Source: Limnephilus marmoratus (Eukaryota; Arthropoda; Insecta; Trichoptera; Limnephilidae). Taken from it: a stretch of 64,000 bases of DNA. Location of the stretch: positions 53,869,285-53,933,284 of the forward strand of contig OU862910.1 of the NCBI GenBank assembly GCA_917880885.1. Direction: 5' to 3'. Shown in pieces: positions 1 through 12,459 of this stretch. Made by a program: the position numbers and the translations under genes. The notes under the pieces were generated by a model. The model saw nothing but the letters and a program-made list of their open reading frames with translations, had not been told where the DNA came from and searched no databases. The stretch's first letter is position 1. Each line of letters starts with the position of its first letter.

Positions 1-384
1 ATAACACTTTTTCTGGATAAAATCAGTATTCTTGTTGACTTAGTTGTGTATTCATAAGTTGATTTGTTTTCTTCATTTTTGTCAGCTATACGCATTTTTT
101 AATAACAAACTAATGTTAAAAAATATTAAAATAATTTTTAAAAGAATGTTTTAGGTTTGTTTTCTGACTTTCAATGCATTTTAGCGGGCTAATAACCATT
201 TTAGCCCCTACGAATTTTCACGAATATTCGCTTATGTTATGTCTCAAACGAAATGACATTTTACGAAAACTTTGTGTTATTACCGCTTCACAATTAAAGC
301 TTCATAAATGAAACATTTCTAAACGTAGCTAAATAGTAAAAACTGTTTTAGAAAGGTTACAAAATAAGCTTTCGAATTATTATA

Positions 385-1286
385 CAGGGTGTCCGGTGGT
401 AAAGTGCATTAACTTCGGGAGGTGATTCTACATGATGCTAGGAGTAAAAAAAATAAACAACTTTTTCCGAAATTCCAACTTTTTATTTTCCATACAAAAA
501 GATATACCTACTAAAAATCGTTAGTGAAGGTACACACTTACCAGTTGACAGTGTCAATGTGGCAACGTTGCATATTTATGAGTGGCACGTATCCATGGAA
601 ACAACATGTAAATTGTAAACAATAACAAGACTGACAGTTCGTCGTTTTACAATGTGCAACAAAATCGTATGTTTTATAATGTTTTAAACCAAATTCAACT
701 GAGAACTGCACTAAAATAACAATATTCATATGAATTTACACTTTTTACTATACACATTATTAATAACTAATTGAACACTTAACTAATATCATCGTTTTTC
801 ACTAATTTAACAAATTTTGAAAATGTCCACCTTCTGCTTGCAGGCAAGTATTGAAACGTCATTGACAAGAAGAAAAGAAACACGCGTTGAACAAACATGT
901 TCTTTTAAGTCAATAAATACACACTAATGTAACAAGTTTCGAGTATTAATAACACAATTCTTACAGAGAAACACTGCAAGATACATTGTATTTGCGAATA
1001 AACGGTAAAATTCATCGCGAAGCATCTGCGGCGTATTTAAATATCAACAGCTGACTGACGGAATGGGGTAGCGGGGAGTTCATTGAGCGCGGGGGGCGCG
1101 GGACGGTAGATTTGGAAACTATGCTAAATAGTAACGCCGGCACTACACAGCGGACCGATTTTACATTTTTACCTGAAAAGTACTCTTAAAAGTTTGAATT
1201 TCGGAAAAATTTATTTATCTTTTTTACTCCTACCATCATGTAGAATCACCTCCCGAAGTTAATGCACTTTACCACCGGACACCCTG
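385..1286. mobile_element. TIR element A, copy 1 (902 bp, TA duplication)
   Basis: It begins CAGGGTGTCCGGTGGTAAAG and ends in its inverse complement, CTTTACCACCGGACACCCTG. The arms stay alignable for about 100 bp, through the ACTTCGGGAGGTGATTCTAC stretch. A TA dinucleotide sits on both sides (383-384 and 1287-1288). No transposase frame is present, so it is a non-autonomous, MITE-like DNA element. The TA duplication would fit Tc1/mariner-type transposition, but the superfamily was not proven. A shorter relative lies at 55456-55831. Confidence 0.8.
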
Positions 1287-1819
1287 TATTACAAATAAAT
1301 ATTAACATTGGTAAATATTAAAATTTAGAATGCAAACATTAAAAAAAATGTAAAAATGACTCACGTGATGTTTTTATGTGAAAACGGTACTAAAATCACA
1401 GATTATGAAAACAACAATACTTATTCTATTGTATAAATGTATAATAAACACTTTCGTCACCTCACTTTTTTATCATTTCATATACAAATATTTAGTAAAA
1501 ATTAACAATATAGAGCGCGGTCGAGCCGCCGGTAGGAAATTTGGCGGGATAAATTATGTGTCAGACTGCGCGAATGACAGAATATTCTTGTTATGTATTT
1601 CTATGGACAACTTGAATAGGGATGTACAGCTTGATTCACTATCGACCTTTTACTTTTTGTTTTAGGGATGTCAGATGTCACCAAACGAAAAACGGAATTA
1701 GAACAATTTCTATGGAGACACACGCGTTGACGTATAAACACTCTTATTGTACTTGACTGCTATCGTATTTTTAATGCATATAGCTGCTTACGTTGCTGAC
1801 CGGTTAAAAAAAATATATA

Positions 1820-2286
1820 TTAACCTCTTATTTGCCGGAGAGGCGCGTATTGTACGCATGCGCGAAAAAAATATGTTTATCTGCGATTTTGACCCTTCTA
1901 TATACAGAATTTGTACGAAGAACAAGGTCTGAATCGCTTGCGCCAACATTTCCCCATAAGATGGGTAAAAATTTCATTCACCTTGCAACCCCAGAATATT
2001 TAAAAATAATTTTATCCGTGGCATCAAAATGTCAAATTTGCCGCGAATTTTATCTGTCAAAGTCGATGCATTTTAATTGACGAAAACATCGTAAAACCTA
2101 TCAATTAACGTAATTAACGCAAGTAATGTTGTTTTGGTACATAGTTTATTGTTCTAGAAATGTGTTTCGGTCAATAAAATATACGACAGCTCAAAATTAA
2201 TCCACAAAACATTCAATTCAAAATTCAAAGTGGTGCTTTTTTAGTGAATTTTCATGAAAAGGCCTGGCATTTATAACAGGTTAAAA
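1820..2286. mobile_element. TIR element M1, degraded copy
   Basis: This is a direct, diverged duplicate of the element at 3421-3948. Shared landmarks are GCCGGAGA-GCGCG near the left end, TCTGCGATTTTGACCCTT, a CGTAAAACCTAT block and CAAAACATTCAATTCAAAAT near the right end. Its terminal repeats have decayed. Confidence 0.6.
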
Positions 2287-2516
2287 TGCAGTTCTCATTT
2301 TCTTTGTAAGATGAAACTTTTGAGACCCCAGTGGTCCTAGCACACTGAAATCGTTATCTTTACAATATCGAATCGACATGGCATAACAACCGACGATTTT
2401 GTACCGAACCGATATTGATAAGTAATGTAAGGTAATCAAAAAGAAATTGTTATACGCTGGCAACACTTGAGGTACTTTCTATGCAGCTGTCACAATGTCT
2501 ATGGTATCAGAGTTTT

Positions 2517-3344
2517 AGACCGGGAGCCGGTACACAAACCTTACGAGTACACGGATGAAACTACTTTGTAGTGATAATGGACATTTAGTAAGCCTTAAAA
2601 AAGCTGGTGTGCCGCGCCTCTTGGCAGATTCCGCGCAGTCATGGAACTAGTGAAATTCTTCAATGGGATGGTTTAGAATCTAGACTACAGTTATTCGTTG
2701 GTTTCATTTGTGTACTCGATGACGTAAAATTTACTAATTTCTACCCCAATTTAACACCGGCTGCCTGCGAACGTGCCAGGCTGCCGGTTGGCAGACCTGC
2801 TAATTTTCTCATCTACTAATCGACCTTTATCATATGAAACCATTCCCGTTCGTGCACCCGATGATGTAATTTTTTCGAATAAAAACGAGTGTGCTTTAGA
2901 CCACACGACTGAAGTAAAACTTCACTAACCTATGCCGGGTACCCGTTGTATATAATGTTATATAGGATGGAACCATTACAGTTAAGTTGACCCCAAGGTT
3001 ACAGTGTCCGTGCAAAGCGTGCTGGGTACCCATCCCAATCCCCATCCCCATCCCCCCAAAGGCCCGACCGTTCGCCCACCGTTCGTCCACCGTTCGCATC
3101 GATTACCGTTAAATGTATATAACATCCTTTTTCGTAACGCATTCACCAGCCTACCCCATGTCGAGCGTGCATAAAGAAGTTTTACTTCAAAAATCGCTCA
3201 CTATTTCCATGACTGCGTGGAACCTGCCAAGATGTGCACCGGCAGACTAGCTTGTTTAAGGCTTACTAAATGTCCATTATCACTACAAAGTAGTTTCATC
3301 TATGTACTCGATGACGTGTCTTTGTGTAGCCAGGCTCCCGGTCT
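2517..3344. mobile_element. Foldback element with ~150-bp inverted arms
   Basis: The left arm starts AGACCGGGAGCC and runs through GATGAAACTACTTTGTAGTG to CGCAGTCATGG near 2643. The right arm from about 3205 to 3344 is its inverse complement. The centre holds short repeats, including a CCCCATC run and repeated ACCGTTCG near 3040-3096. No coding frame was found. It sits between two direct copies of element M1. Confidence 0.6.
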
Positions 3345-3420
3345 ATAATACCTGTCAAAAACATCGTAATCCATTAATGTAATAATATGACAACTAACTA
3401 ATAATCTTTTCTTTTGAACA

Positions 3421-3948
3421 TTTAACCGGTCAAATGCCGGAGACGCGCCGGCGTGCGGGTCCTAATGCGCAGGCGCAGAAAATAATTCAAATATTTGAAT
3501 AATATTGTCTTTGAAAAACTTTTGGTCTGCGATTTTGACCCTTATATGTACGAAATTTGTATGAAGAACAGTGTCAAAATCGCTTGCGCCATCATTACTC
3601 TAGGTAGTGTTAAAGATTTCACTTGAATTGCCACACTGGTATATTTTTAAAACGATTTCTTCCATGACAATGCGCTGTCAGATTTACCGCGAAATTTACG
3701 GTCGTTATCACTATCGCGATGTATTTGTATCGCGAATAAAACGTCGTAAAACCTATTAATTTACGTAATAAATGCAAGTAATGTGATTTTAGTGGATAGT
3801 TTATTGTGTTGTGAACGTGTTTCAGTCAATAAAATATACAATAGCTCAAAATTTATCAACAAAACATTCAATTCAAAATTCAAAGTGGTGGTTTTTTAGT
3901 GTTTTTTCGCGAAGTTCCGCGAAATATCCCGGCATTTGACCGGTTAAA
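3421..3948. mobile_element. TIR element M1, intact 528-bp copy
   Basis: The first 20 bases, TTTAACCGGTCAAATGCCGG, are the exact inverse complement of the last 20 (3929-3948). There is no transposase frame. It is a non-autonomous DNA element, with a diverged direct copy at 1820-2286. No clear target duplication was identified, so no superfamily is assigned. Confidence 0.8.
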
Positions 3949-5949
3949 GATCCATTTACACCGAGATTTTTGCTGAGATATCGTAATAATATTAAATACA
4001 CACACTTTAATGTACATTGGAAGTCCGCATGTATTTTTTGACAATAAAAAGGAGTTAATTGGACAATGAGATCATTAGCCATAATACGAGATATATTCGT
4101 AAGTACGAAACTGTCAAACGAAAACGTCTGAATTCCGATTTAATTCAATCCTGCAATCTTCGATAATCTGCCTCCGTTCATTAATGAACCAGTAATTATG
4201 CAGAAAGAATGTCATTATTAATAAAGGACAGGGTGATTTACAATCTCGTATCGATAACGAACCGATTGCCCTAGCACGCTTGCACCATCGATAGGCAGAC
4301 CGACGTCGAAGGGAAATAAATAAGGAATCGACATACGATCTCACACGATGGCAACACTGGGGATCTTTTAATGAATTTTCGTTTTTTAATTTGAAATGTG
4401 CTGCGTAAAAATGAAAAATACCAATAAATTGACAATTTCGAATTGAAATTCGAACTCAAATAAATATTGGCGTTTCGCATGTAGATACTTTTTGAGATTA
4501 AACGACATTTTAACAAATTTTGTTTCTCGAATTTGAAAGCAATTAATTGATCGCCTCATGAATTAACTGAGTCTATGGGTCTCGTATACGATTTCTTTAA
4601 ATTCTGAGAGTTTTTTTAGTTCACCTCTACTCATTAATTAGCCAGTTATTTTGCATAACAAACGACATTATTTAAAAAAAATCTGTACATTGACAGCTTA
4701 TCTGTCACTCCGGAAGCCACGGTAAAAACGACATCTTTTGTCAACCGACTGTCGGAATCGTATGTTCACTGTGCTCGCAAATATCGCTAACTGACCATAG
4801 ACGACGGATTTATTACATTTCCTATTAATATTGGGGTTTTATCAACCAAGAATGCATACGATTTGGCGGGCTTTTGTCAATCTTCGGTAGGAATATCCCT
4901 TATCAATTGTTGAGCGTGCTAGCACATATTGATAACTGACCATAAATGACGGATTTTACCGATATCGTATTGATATAGGGTTATATCGATCGACCATGCT
5001 AGGACCACAGGTGTTTCTGAATTCAAAAGTTAAAATAATTGACACACCCTAATGTGCATGAACCACAGTTTACAAAAAAAATTGTGTATTTCAAAAATGG
5101 CAGTCATAAAATGAAAATTGACGAAAAAAATGGGCCTTAATTTTGTCCTATAATAATATTTTTCCGCAAGTTCGAGGGTCATTCACATATAAATTTGAAT
5201 TTCTTTAATTTAAACCTTGAATGAAGTGAATCGGATGAAAATTCAATGAGCTACGATTCCAGCCAACTTGAAAAACGTGGTTTTGAGATGATCACATTTA
5301 AAGTTTTCACTTGTAACTACCCGCTCTGTTTTCCCTTCTACCTGCTTGGCGCTCCGAACTATATTTCAAGGTCAAATTTGATGCTATAACTTTGGGTATG
5401 TATTCTCCACACATATAGGAATATTTTTAGTCAATAAAAATGTAATTTTTTGGATCGGCTGGACCAGACTCCCCCATAATAGAGATAGCGCATAGATCAC
5501 AACTAATCATCAATAGTGATGTACAATATATATAATAATAGTGATGTGACAATATCGACTGTGTTTTGGTAAAAATCCTTCAAGTCACATTTTTTGGGAA
5601 TGTTACTTTTAAGTGGTTTCATGCAGAATAGTCTTCGAAGTACGACAGTGGTGCAGCCCGCGAGCACTTTTGGTGCAGCCTGCTGAAAGCACCATAAAAA
5701 AAATTACACTCAGAAAGCGAGAACGGTTTTCTTTCACGGTGTTTCAGCTGCATTTTTAAGTTATTATTACTAAACCCAGAAAAAGTATTAACACAATCTG
5801 ACGGTATGTGCTTACATACACACCTATGTTTCTAGAAATCGGGTAAGACACAAATACGTATGTGATCCAACATCCTTTGTTAGTTATATTTTAATTTCTT
5901 ATTATTCTACGATGTGAAATTGATTTTGAAAAAACATCTTTGTATTGAT
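3949..5949. other. Non-coding intergenic or intronic DNA
   Basis: No gene was recognised. It is AT-rich with scattered short repeats; the CTAGCAC / GTGCTAG and TATCGAT motifs near 4230-4280 and 4910-5005 recur in inverse orientation and resemble 2330-2420, suggesting old foldback DNA. If CK2-alpha continues leftward, this is part of its third intron. Confidence 0.5.
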
Positions 5950-5954
5950 GACAA

Positions 5955-6875
5955 CTCTATTCAGGAAGGAAAAAATTATGGGGAGGAATGCAGATCCTGC
6001 CAATGTTTGTTTTTTGCCAAAAACCATGTTTTTACCGCGTTTTAAGTTGGGCACTTTAATTTGGAAGGTGAAAAAAAGTGCGGAAAGCAATAGAATTTTT
6101 TTTTTAATAATTTTAATTTTCAATTGCGTTAAATAAAATTTCACTTCGCGAACCGATACTGCGACAGCCCGCCCGCCATTTTGTCACTGTTATGTTGGTA
6201 TCCCTGACGTGATACAAACAAGAGCCTAGATACGATTGTAGCCGACTTCGTGGGAAACATAATAAGGCGCGTAATTATGAAATTTGTCTAGCGGGATTGT
6301 GTATGTTATCTTTACTTTAAAAAACAGCCTACGTTTTTGAATGATTTGTTTGGCTACACAGGGTTTGTGTAGCGGGATTGTGTATGTTATCTTTACTTTA
6401 AAAAACAGCCTACTTTTTTGAATGGTTTGTTTGGCTACGCAGGGTTTGTGTAGCGGGCTTGTGTATATTATCTTTATTTTAAAAAACATCCCAGGATTTG
6501 AATGGTTTGTCTCCATTCCAGTGCCTAGTTAGAGGTTTGTTTACATTATATTATTAATTCTGTTTTTCATAATTACGTGCCTTATCATTTATCCCACGAA
6601 GTCAGCTACAATCGTATCTAGCTCTTGTTTGTATCAGGTCTGGGATACCAACATAACAGTGACAAAATGGCGTAGTATCGGTTCGCAAAGTGAAATTTTA
6701 TTTATACTTTGAACGGCTGTATCTCTATCAATTTTGCCGAGCGCGCCTTAATTTTTTATTTATTTAGCTTCTCCACATTTTTCTCATCTAGAAAGTGCCT
6801 TTTTATTAAATTTCCAGACTTTGGCAGGATCTGCATTTCACCCAAATTATGTTATTTCCACTTCTGCCATAAAAA
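5955..6875. mobile_element. Foldback element F1, copy 1, with tandem repeats between the arms
   Basis: The left arm at about 6130-6255 (CACTTCGCGAACCGATACTG, then CATTTTGTCACTGTTATGTT) is inverted at about 6590-6700. Weaker matching extends outward: GGAATGCAGATCCTGCC near 5985 pairs with GGCAGGATCTGCATTTC near 6822. The outer right arm (GCCGAGCGCGCCTTAATTTT) is shared with the second foldback at 23190-23940, so these form one family. There is no transposase frame. Confidence 0.6.
6286..6516. repeat. Tandem repeat, ~80 bp x about 2.8
   Basis: Three successive units each contain TAGCGGG-TTGTGTAT, TTTAAAAAACA and TTGAATG-TTTGT. The third unit is the most diverged and incomplete. They fill the loop between the arms of the foldback at 5955-6875. 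Confidence 0.75.
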
Positions 6876-8559
6876 AAATCATTCCTTATAAATTATTGTA
6901 AATATTCAATAAATATAAAATTATGAAAATTTTATTGCAGACAATAAATTTACTGTAAAATGCACTAAAACCATTAGGGTGTTCATAGTACAATATAATT
7001 AAAGCTGATGGACTGGTGGACTCCTACGCAGATCCACTCCCTTGTTAAAACCAGTGGCGGCCAGCTCTAAGACGCGGAGGAGCGCCGCACTCCCAAAATT
7101 TCCGGTAATCTAAAAATTCCTGAGTGCCAAAAAAACATACTTATTTCCGACACGCCTCATCACAGTTCACAATATACACTCGGTTATATGCATACATAGA
7201 ATAGGTGCACGCTGGATTGCGCGCGTAACAGAGCAGATTGTTGTGTGCCTATATTCAGAGTAGTGGTTCGTTTTGCAAATCGATCACAGGATTTGCAAGA
7301 GTTCTTCCATAATTCTACAATGAACCAAAATCGTAGGTAGGTTGAATGCTTTGCAAATTTTACGAAACCGCGGGCGGCGATCGAAATATTTCCACCACAT
7401 CAAAGGGAACGGTTCCTTCTGTAGCATGTTAAACGGGGACACGTTTGTGTCATATTATTATTCATATCGTGTCTTTATTTTAATATCTAGTCTATTTCAT
7501 TTTATGTTTCACTCAGTATCGACCAACGACAGCATAACAACATAAACAATGCGGACTTTTGTTATGACGTGACAAGATATATTTCATTCGAATTTCGGAG
7601 CGTGAGGAAGATTTTCGGATATGTGAGAAACTAGCTAAAGTTAAAACCAGTTTCATGTTCTGAATGATCTGTCAAAATTCGAGTAGCGGATTAATCTGCT
7701 GACGCATTTTGAACAAATCCATACTAATGTTTCGTGTGGAGTAAAATTTTTTGTTTCAAACCATATGCTGCAAAATTAGTAATTTGTGGGAAAACCCTAC
7801 GCATGTTATGAGTTATATTAATTAAAGCTGGGGATTCGCATGCAGATTCACAACCAGTTTTTGTGTTCACAATTAACGTTTTAAATTTCCAGTTGTGGAT
7901 TCATCTGCTGACATATTCCACGGAAACTATTCTCTTATTTGAAGGGCAGTTATAAAATTCTAGTTGCAAAACCACTTTCATGATCTGAGTGTAGTTTTAA
8001 TTCCCTGCCTACAGATTTAATTTAAACCAGTTTAGTGTTCTGAATATAATGATAAATCAATTAATAATAAAAAAAATATACATATTATTTAAGTTTGTAC
8101 TATCAATCAATCTTTAAGTTAAAACCTGCCTCGAGTTCTAAAGACCATGTAAACATTTGAGAAGTGAAATTCTTCTTCTCGATTTTCAAGAGCAATTATA
8201 AATTTCTACTAATTTAACTTTCTAATATAATCCATTGGCCCCAAACCGCGCTGTCTCGGCGGGTGTGCAACGCAATGTCTTAAAACTCCAAACACACCGG
8301 GATGGCGGATCTGAAGTGTATCGCCTTAAAAACAAAAAAACGGACATACGTGTTTCAAATTTTAAATTCCAAACGCACATAAATATTGAAGCATTCATTT
8401 TTTTTTGTTCATTGTCCTCCAAACTTCTGTTCACACGAGGACAATACAAAATTGTATGTGAACACTAGGCATTAGGCATTTTTATTATTAAAAACTAAAT
8501 TTATGTATAATTTTATTTTAGGATATTTCTAAAAAAAAAACTTGGATGAAATTACTAAA
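6876..8559. other. Non-coding DNA, left of CK2-alpha exon 3
   Basis: No coding exon or complete element was recognised. The missing CK2-alpha C-lobe is not here on either strand. It is AT-rich sequence with degraded dispersed repeats. Confidence 0.5.
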
Positions 8560-8745
8560 CCCTCAAATTTTTCATAATTATAAATAGAATTGCAATATAC
8601 CACTGCAATATTTTGAAAAACATATAATCACTTTCGTATAAACTTTAAGATTTTTAATTAGTTTTATGAATTTGTAAATATTTGTTTTTAATGTCTCCTG
8701 TAAAGTTTTAATTTTGTGGCTTGAAGGGTTTCACCAAATCGTAGA
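8560..8745. repeat. Dispersed repeat next to CK2-alpha exon 3
   Basis: The segment ending TGTGGCTTGAAGGGTTTCACC recurs in inverse orientation at about 58985-59120, and its end motif recurs near 5565 and 60580. It stops about 30 bp from the exon 3 splice donor. The element type is not identified. Confidence 0.45.
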
Positions 8746-8775
8746 GGATGTGATGATAAGTTGTTTGTTTGTTAC

Positions 8776-8968
8776 CTTGAAATATCTAGAAGCGACGCGC
8801 ACATTGTACTCCTGGCCAGGGTGGTAGAACTCCGCCAGCCCCCAGTCGATGAGACGCAGCTTCCTATTCTTGTGGTCTATCATCACATTGTGTGGCTTCA
8901 CGTCCCGGTGCATGATGCCCATACTGTGGCAATAGTCCAGAGCCTTCAGGAGCTCATATAAATAGTAT
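8776..8968 (-). CDS. CkIIalpha: CK2-alpha, third coding exon (residues 132-196)
   Basis: The acceptor TTTGCAG leads into [20 protein letters not shown], then the catalytic-loop HRDVKPHN (His152, Arg153, catalytic Asp154) and the CK2-specific DWG metal-binding triad (Asp173-Trp174-Gly175; other kinases have DFG). It ends with the activation segment [19 protein letters not shown], at phase 0 and a consensus AAG|GTAAC donor at 8775. The family would continue with [21 protein letters not shown], but no such exon occurs between 1 and 8775. The remaining roughly 140 or more residues must therefore lie beyond the left edge. Intron 2 (8969-13654, 4.7 kb) carries three copies of the A-tailed retroposon and a decayed Harbinger transposase. 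Confidence 0.96.
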
Positions 8969-9084
8969 CTGCAAACATATAACACAGGTTCACAGCAAAA
9001 ATCCACCCATATACACAAAATGTTTGTATTTTTCCAGTTACATATTTACTTCTCCAAGATATTCAAATGTAAAATTGTCATTAA

Positions 9085-9205
9085 ATGCCAATGGGCGCTT
9101 TATAATTCCCACGGTTACGGCACGGCGATGGTACAAAAAAGTGTTTGTTCCTTATCACAATAATATTGCAGCTCTTTCTTACACACTAAATAATAGTGAG
9201 ACAAA
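9085..9205 (+). mobile_element. Fragment of foldback family F2
   Basis: CACGGTTACGGCAC, GTTCCTTATCACAATAAT and GCAGCTCTTTCTTACACACT match the left arm and interior of the foldback at 44525-45045. It directly abuts retroposon copy 1. Confidence 0.5.
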
Positions 9206-9683
9206 CAATTTGCATTTTGGGAGGCGGGTATCGGTACCGCTGCCCTGGGAAAAATTTATTGGATAACCCACACCTCTGCCATAGGTCACTCCAAGTGGTT
9301 CGCCATGTTTGGTGACTTAGTAGGAATGCTCGGGTTCATGGGGTGAGATTTGTCCAGGTCTTGGCGGCCGATGTGTCTGCCAACCTGCTGCGTGGCGGGT
9401 CAAATTGAGAGACTGGTTGAGGAGGTCTTTTGACCTCTCTAACCAGAATCTCTTGACCCATCGCCTTGTACCACAGTTGAAGTGATGTATTCATACGTCC
9501 GTCACTCCTGGACACACTGACCCCCGGATTCCTACCCACCCCATAACTTCTTCTTTCCCAGAACTTCCTCTTCTTCCTTTCCTTAAAAAATATCCACACA
9601 GCATCCCCTAAGATGACAGGCCCTAAGGGAAATTATTTTCTTCAGGGCCTCCTGTGTGGAATTAAGTATTAAAAAAAAAAAAA
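9206..9683 (+). mobile_element. A-tailed retroposon R, copy 1 (near full length)
   Basis: It starts near TTGGGAGGCGGGTATCGGTA and includes CCAAGTGGTTCGCCATGTTT, GGGTTCATGGGGTGAG, ACGTCCGTCACTCCTGGACA and a conserved 3' hairpin. It ends in an A run of about 14. There are 13 copies in this window. The 3' A tail and 5'/internal truncations point to retroposition. No pol III A/B boxes are seen, so it is SINE-like or the tail of an unseen LINE. It lies in CK2-alpha intron 2. Confidence 0.75.
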
Positions 9684-10143
9684 ATTGTGTACGCTAAAGA
9701 AAAAGTAATCATTCTCATATCAAAGAAATGAAATGACGCGTGCCATTGCTGTCGCCATGGGAATTACAAAGCAGCCAATCAGCGTCCTAGGTCTGATTAA
9801 GCTTTTGAACAAATTGTGATCAGTAAAAAAGCACAGGTGTCATTATGCTCGTCAGCTGTTCACAATTTAATGGAAAGCTAGAACATTTTTAGTATCGGCT
9901 TTTAATGGTTGGTACCTTTCAAATACCAAAATGGTGCCGATTGGCATATTTGATGACAATGTTACATTTGAATTTCTGTGAAACAACTGGCCCTAAATGT
10001 AACTCAATAATAATCACTGAAGAAAATTTGTAACAAACATATTTTGAAAAAAGCAAACGCTTGGATACATAATATAAGTAAATATGTATAATAAAACATT
10101 ATTTTAAATCCCTTTAACATAAATGCACTACAAGTCAAATAGT

Positions 10144-10277
10144 TTTGATGGTACTATGTACTCTCCTCTTCTACTTTTCCCTAAGAGACTCTCCACACAG
10201 CATTCCCAAAGATGACATAGGCCTTGTGGAGACTTATATTCCTCAGGGACTCCCGTGTAGGAGCTAATGTAAAAAAA
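10144..10277 (+). mobile_element. Retroposon R, copy 2 (3' end only)
   Basis: Only the last ~130 bp is present: CTCCACACAGCAT, AAAGATGACATAGGCCTT, TCCTCAGGGACTCC and GGAGCTAATGTAAAAAAAA. It lies in CK2-alpha intron 2, same strand as copy 1. Confidence 0.7.
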
Positions 10278-10925
10278 AGTTGAAAAATCCACTCTTGAAA
10301 TTACTGTTATTTTTGATACATTCACAAAAAATAATTTGAAATACACACATACATTAACCCGTCTGCTTGTTTAGGAATAAATACATCCCAAAACACGTAA
10401 TCGCGTTATACTTTCATAAGACCAAAAACGTCCCGAGCGACCTTACATTTTAAAAGCTATATTTCTCTCTTCCTCTCATGCAAACATATGTATTTTTTCT
10501 TTTAACCAGAAAGAAAACGAAATAATGCTTCTTATTGTCTTTGAAATGTGAAAGATATCTTGCATAGATATTTTACAATCTCGATCCAAAGTGACGGTTT
10601 CAGAATTTTCGCATGAAACTGAGGCTTCCGGATTGTGAGGTGCAAATATATTGAACCAAGCAGACGGGTTAAAAGTAATTACATGTAATAACTATTAATA
10701 TTTTTTGCTAAATATCTTATTATTATTATATTATTATTTAGATATGTAGCATAAAATGAAAAAAATTCAATAATCAAGATAATCCAAACACTTTTTCACA
10801 AACGTGTATATCCAGATTTCCAAAAAAATTCAGAGCAGGTTTTGCAACTCCATGACGTATAAGTCAGACCCTTCTCACAGAAATATGCAAGTATCCGATA
10901 CTCATGTTGTGTACTAACTAATAAT

Positions 10926-11330
10926 TTGGGAGGTGGGTATGAGTACCGCCGCCTCGGAAACTATTTATTGAATATCCAATACCTCTGCCTTAGGTCACAT
11001 CAAATGATTCATTACATTTGGTGACTAAGCAGGGATGCCCGGGTTTATGGGGCGAGGTTTGTTCAGGTCTTGGCGGCGGTTGAATCTGCCCATCAACTGT
11101 GTAACAAGCCGGATCGGGAGATCCTTTGACCTTTTCAGCCGTACCAGACCCTCGAACCACAGCGAAAGAGATGGATTCGTATGTCCATCACTCCTAGACA
11201 CAAAAAACCCAAGATTTCTATCCACCCCTAATACCCCTTTCCTTCAGAAAACTTCCTCTCCAAAGATGACATTGGCCCTGAGGGAAATTATTTTATTCAC
11301 GGAATCCTGTGTGGACTTGTAAAAAATATA
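10926..11330 (+). mobile_element. Retroposon R, copy 3
   Basis: It starts TTTGGGAGGTGGGTATGAGT and continues through GTGACTAAGCAGGGATGCCC to the degraded 3' part AAAGATGACATTGGCCCTGA and GTGTGGACTTGTAAAAAA. It lies in CK2-alpha intron 2. Confidence 0.7.
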
Positions 11331-11697
11331 TATATTGCAAACTAGTTGCCATGCACAGTCCGTACACGTCCGTACTGAAATCACGAGACACGTCTCACCG
11401 CCAATCATTGTTGAAATCTCACATCAAAACTAGAATCCTTTCATAACCTCACTCACAACCAAACAGTTACAGCCTTACTCATCATGAAACCGTACCACGG
11501 CTCTGTAGCGTCGCGGTAGCTACACAGTGGAGGGGGCCTACACTGCTCAGGGTAAAAATCTTTACTCATCATCATAATGTTTCTCGACAGCTTTTATGAT
11601 TTTTTTACGGTAGCAACACTGCTCCAAAGCTGAAAAGCGCAGTCAATTTAGCATTTCGCGGCATGTTGCCAACTTCACGTTTATTCATATGTCAACA

Positions 11698-12246
11698 TCA
11701 GTCAACACAACATATTATTCGAGGAGCTTTAGCGAGATTGATCTGTGTTTGTTTACCGTTTCTAAATACAATAATAAATGAGAATACGGGAGCTATACGG
11801 GACATTGTTTGTTGGCTAAATCCGTGTATGTCAGCACAATCACCTGTATCTGGAAAAAATGTTATAAAAAAAAAAATAGGTAATAAAGCCTGTTTGGTTA
11901 TCAATTTTGCTGATTTGTTTCACAAGAACGCAATTATAAACACTATCTCACCTCGTTTCTACCCCAGTATCGTATGGCACAAAGAACTTGGAGATCGGTA
12001 GATACTTTGCCACCCCGTTTATTATTCACATCCAAATACGGCCGTACCAAATCAATCAAACGTCTCGTGTTGACTTTGGTACCTAAATCTATATTTAGAC
12101 CTAAAATTTCCTTCCGTAAGTGCCGCAAATAGATCATACCTTTTTTTTAACCTTTTCCGTAGCCGTGGTGCACGAATGCCGCCAATACCGTCAATATTTG
12201 CCAAAGCTCCGTTCAAAACGTCAAGATTCTCATAAAAGTTCGTCAT
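11698..12246 (-). pseudogene. Decayed PIF/Harbinger transposase, N-terminal part
   Basis: Three minus-strand frames read in order. The first contains NFYENLDVLNG and RLRKRLKKRYDLFAAL. The second contains DLGTKVNTRRLIDL and STDLQVLCAIRYWGRNE. The third contains GDCADIHGFSQQTMSRIAPV and NLAKAPRIICC. The LCAIRYWG... then GDCADIHGFSQQTMSRI order is the N-terminal helix-turn-helix region of Harbinger (HARBI1-type) transposases. Frames 2 and 3 are separated by ~130 bp that could be an intron (GAG|GTGAG ... TTTTTTCCAG), but the codon phases do not match. The catalytic DDE domain is absent. Diverged inverted copies of TTTACTCATCATC at about 11562 and 12445 may mark its ends. It lies inside CK2-alpha intron 2. 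Confidence 0.6.
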
Positions 12247-12459
12247 TTCGTCAGTTACAACACACGGGGGGTACTGAGTTAACCCTGGTGATCGGGTGGT
12301 TTAAATTCTGACAGCTACTACATCTCCCATACAGCGACGTGGGAAGAACACGCGCATGCGCGCGATTAACCCACCATGTTGAGTAACAATTTCACCTAAC
12401 CCGGTCTTGCTCCGAGGTTGTATCTTATTTTGCGATGATGAGTAAAACTGTTAGTGTAG

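Noticed and set aside
8761..8961. Plus-strand frame over CK2-alpha exon 3
   Set aside because: It is antisense to a strongly conserved kinase exon and has no similarity of its own.
9336..9599. Minus-strand frame (RNPGVSVSRSDGRM...) seen in several retroposon copies as a possible gene
   Set aside because: It lies opposite the A-tailed strand, is truncated or shifted in most copies and matches no known family; recorded under the retroposon finding instead of as a gene.
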